Origin: Frankiales bacterium
GTDB lineage: Bacteria; Actinomycetota; Actinomycetes; Mycobacteriales; SCTD01
Length of the DNA stretch: 14,694 nt
Reading direction: 5' to 3'
Assembly: GCA_025464695.1 (NCBI GenBank)
Contig: JAODNQ010000218.1
Coordinates: forward strand, 1 to 14,694
Shown here: positions 13,644 to 14,694 of the stretch, piece by piece
How positions within the stretch are numbered: the first letter of the stretch is position 1
Layout: each line of letters starts with the position of its first letter
Translations under genes and position numbers: made by a program
The notes under the pieces: generated by a model
The model's input: the letters and a program-made list of their open reading frames with translations, nothing else
The model's database searches: none
What the model was told of the DNA's origin: nothing

Positions 13644-14694
13644 GCCCCCATGCCGCGGCCCTGGGCGTGCTGCAGGGACTTGCCCTCGGTGCGGTTGGCC
13701 GGCGCGACCATGACCTCGACCCGCTGGAACTCCTTGATGGAGGAGTAGCCGGTCAGGGCCATCGAGCGGCGCAGCGCCCCGAAGATGCCGGTGGTGCCGT
13801 CGTCGGTCAGGGCGGGGCCGAGCAGGACCTGCTCGAGGGTGCCGACCTGCTCGACCCTCACCCGGGTCCCGCGGGGCACCTCCGGGTGGTGGCTGCCGTG
13901 GCCCCAGTGCCAGCCGCGGCCGGGGGCCTCGGTGGCGCGGGCCAGCGGGCTGCCCATCATCACGGCGTCGGCGCCGCAGGCGATGGCCTTGGCGACGTCG
14001 CCGCCGGTGCGCATGCCGCCGTCGGCGATGACGTGGACGTAGCGGCCGCCCGACTCGTCGAGGTAGTCGCGGCGGGCCCCGGCGGCGTCGGCGATGGCGG
14101 TGGCCATCGGCACGCCGATGCCGAGCACGCCCCGGGTGGTGTTGGCCTGGCCCGGCCCGACGCCGACCATGATCCCGGCCGCACCGGTGCGCATCAGGTG
14201 CAGCGCGGACTGGTAGGTCGCGCAGCCGCCGACGAGCACGGGCACGTCGAGGTCGGCGATGAACCGCTTGAGGTTGAGCGGCTCGTGCCGGCTGGAGACG
14301 TGCTCGGCCGAGACCACGGTGCCCTGGATGACGAACAGGTCGACGCCGCTGTCGAGCACCGTCTGGGCGAACTGGACCGTCCGCTGCGGGGTCAGGGAGG
14401 CGGCCGTGGTGACGCCGGCGTCGCGCATCTGCTTGACCCGCGCCGTGATGAGGTCGGCCTTCACCGGCTCGGCGTAGACCTCGCGCATGCGCGCCAGCGC
14501 ACGGTCGGCCGGCAGCTCCGCGATCTCGACCAGCAGCGGCGCGGGGTCGTCGTAGCGGGTCCACAGGCCCTCGAGGTCGAGGACGCCGAGGCCGCCGAGC
14601 CGGCCGATCTCGATCGCCGTCTCGGGCGAGACGACGCCGTCCATCGCGCTCGCCACCAGGGGCAGCTCGAACCGGTAGGCGTCGATCTCCCAGG
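13640..14694 (-). CDS. guaB3: GuaB3 family IMP dehydrogenase-like protein, 5' partial
   Basis: The visible 350 residues are the C-terminal bulk of a GuaB3 (IMP dehydrogenase-related) protein; the frame continues past the window edge as WEIDAYRFELPLVASAMDG, so roughly 20-30 N-terminal residues are missing. An in-frame GTG at 14656 is internal. The (beta/alpha)8 barrel features are clear: SAMDGVVSP, VGGCATYQSALHLMRTGAAGIMVGVGPG, HVIADGGMRTGGDVAKAIACGADAVMMGSPL, and the C-terminal TGYSSIKEFQRVEV typical of GuaB3. There is no CBS domain pair. The loop that holds the catalytic Cys of true IMP dehydrogenases reads GPGQANTTRG, with Asn (codon 14141-14143) in place of Cys. Same strand as guaA, about 4.5 kb away, as expected for actinobacteria. 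Its biochemical role is unsettled; classical IMP dehydrogenase activity is unlikely without the Cys. Confidence 0.95.
   Translation of the reverse strand, partial: WEIDAYRFELPLVASAMDGVVSPETAIEIGRLGGLGVLDLEGLWTRYDDPAPLLVEIAELPADRALARMREVYAEPVKADLITARVKQMRDAGVTTAASLTPQRTVQFAQTVLDSGVDLFVIQGTVVSAEHVSSRHEPLNLKRFIADLDVPVLVGGCATYQSALHLMRTGAAGIMVGVGPGQANTTRGVLGIGVPMATAIADAAGARRDYLDESGGRYVHVIADGGMRTGGDVAKAIACGADAVMMGSPLARATEAPGRGWHWGHGSHHPEVPRGTRVRVEQVGTLEQVLLGPALTDDGTTGIFGALRRSMALTGYSSIKEFQRVEVMVAPANRTEGKSLQHAQGRGMGA

Overview
The window is chromosomal DNA of a very GC-rich actinobacterium. The evidence is the strong third-position G/C bias, frequent GTG starts, AT-poor intergenic gaps, possible leaderless starts, and guaB3 lying near guaA on the same strand, an arrangement known from mycobacteria and streptomycetes. 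I cannot name a genus with confidence. There are twelve protein-coding genes, two cut by the window ends. I see no RNA gene, CRISPR array, insertion sequence or phage gene. No gap between genes exceeds about 160 bases.

Layout. 1-539 (+): the end of a VanY-type M15 peptidase. 547-1747 (-): a small operon of a cupin protein followed by 3-hydroxybutyrate dehydrogenase. 1822-5666 (-): a two-gene secretion operon. Its first gene is a large exported protein with a cysteine-paired repeat region resembling a seven-bladed propeller and a C-terminal matrixin-like zinc site. Its second gene is a signal-anchored protein with a long Ser/Thr/Pro linker, and the stop codon of the first gene lies inside the second gene's ribosome binding site. 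5832-6335 (-): a GNAT acetyltransferase, divergent by only 26 bases from an AlkB-type 2-oxoglutarate dioxygenase (6362-6976, +). 7023-9144 (-): guaA followed by a cysteine glutathione peroxidase. 9218-11925 (+): a second GNAT acetyltransferase overlapping acetoacetyl-CoA synthetase by 4 bases. 12035-13630 (+): a GAF-GGDEF protein with a receiver-like C-terminus. 13640-14694 (-): the GuaB3-type IMP dehydrogenase paralogue, its N-terminus outside the window.

How the genes fit together. The dehydrogenase and acetoacetyl-CoA synthetase together form a route from 3-hydroxybutyrate to acetoacetyl-CoA, although they sit in separate transcription units. guaA makes GMP; guaB3 belongs to the same genomic neighbourhood, but its catalytic-loop cysteine is replaced by Asn. 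AlkB and the peroxidase suggest a damage and oxidative-stress theme.

The most interesting leads are: the GNAT-acetoacetyl-CoA synthetase pair as a possible enzyme plus its own acetylation switch; the exported metzincin-like protein, which has lost two of the family's structural hallmark residues and carries a CX8C repeat; and the diguanylate cyclase with an AGDEL signature and a C-terminal pseudo-receiver.
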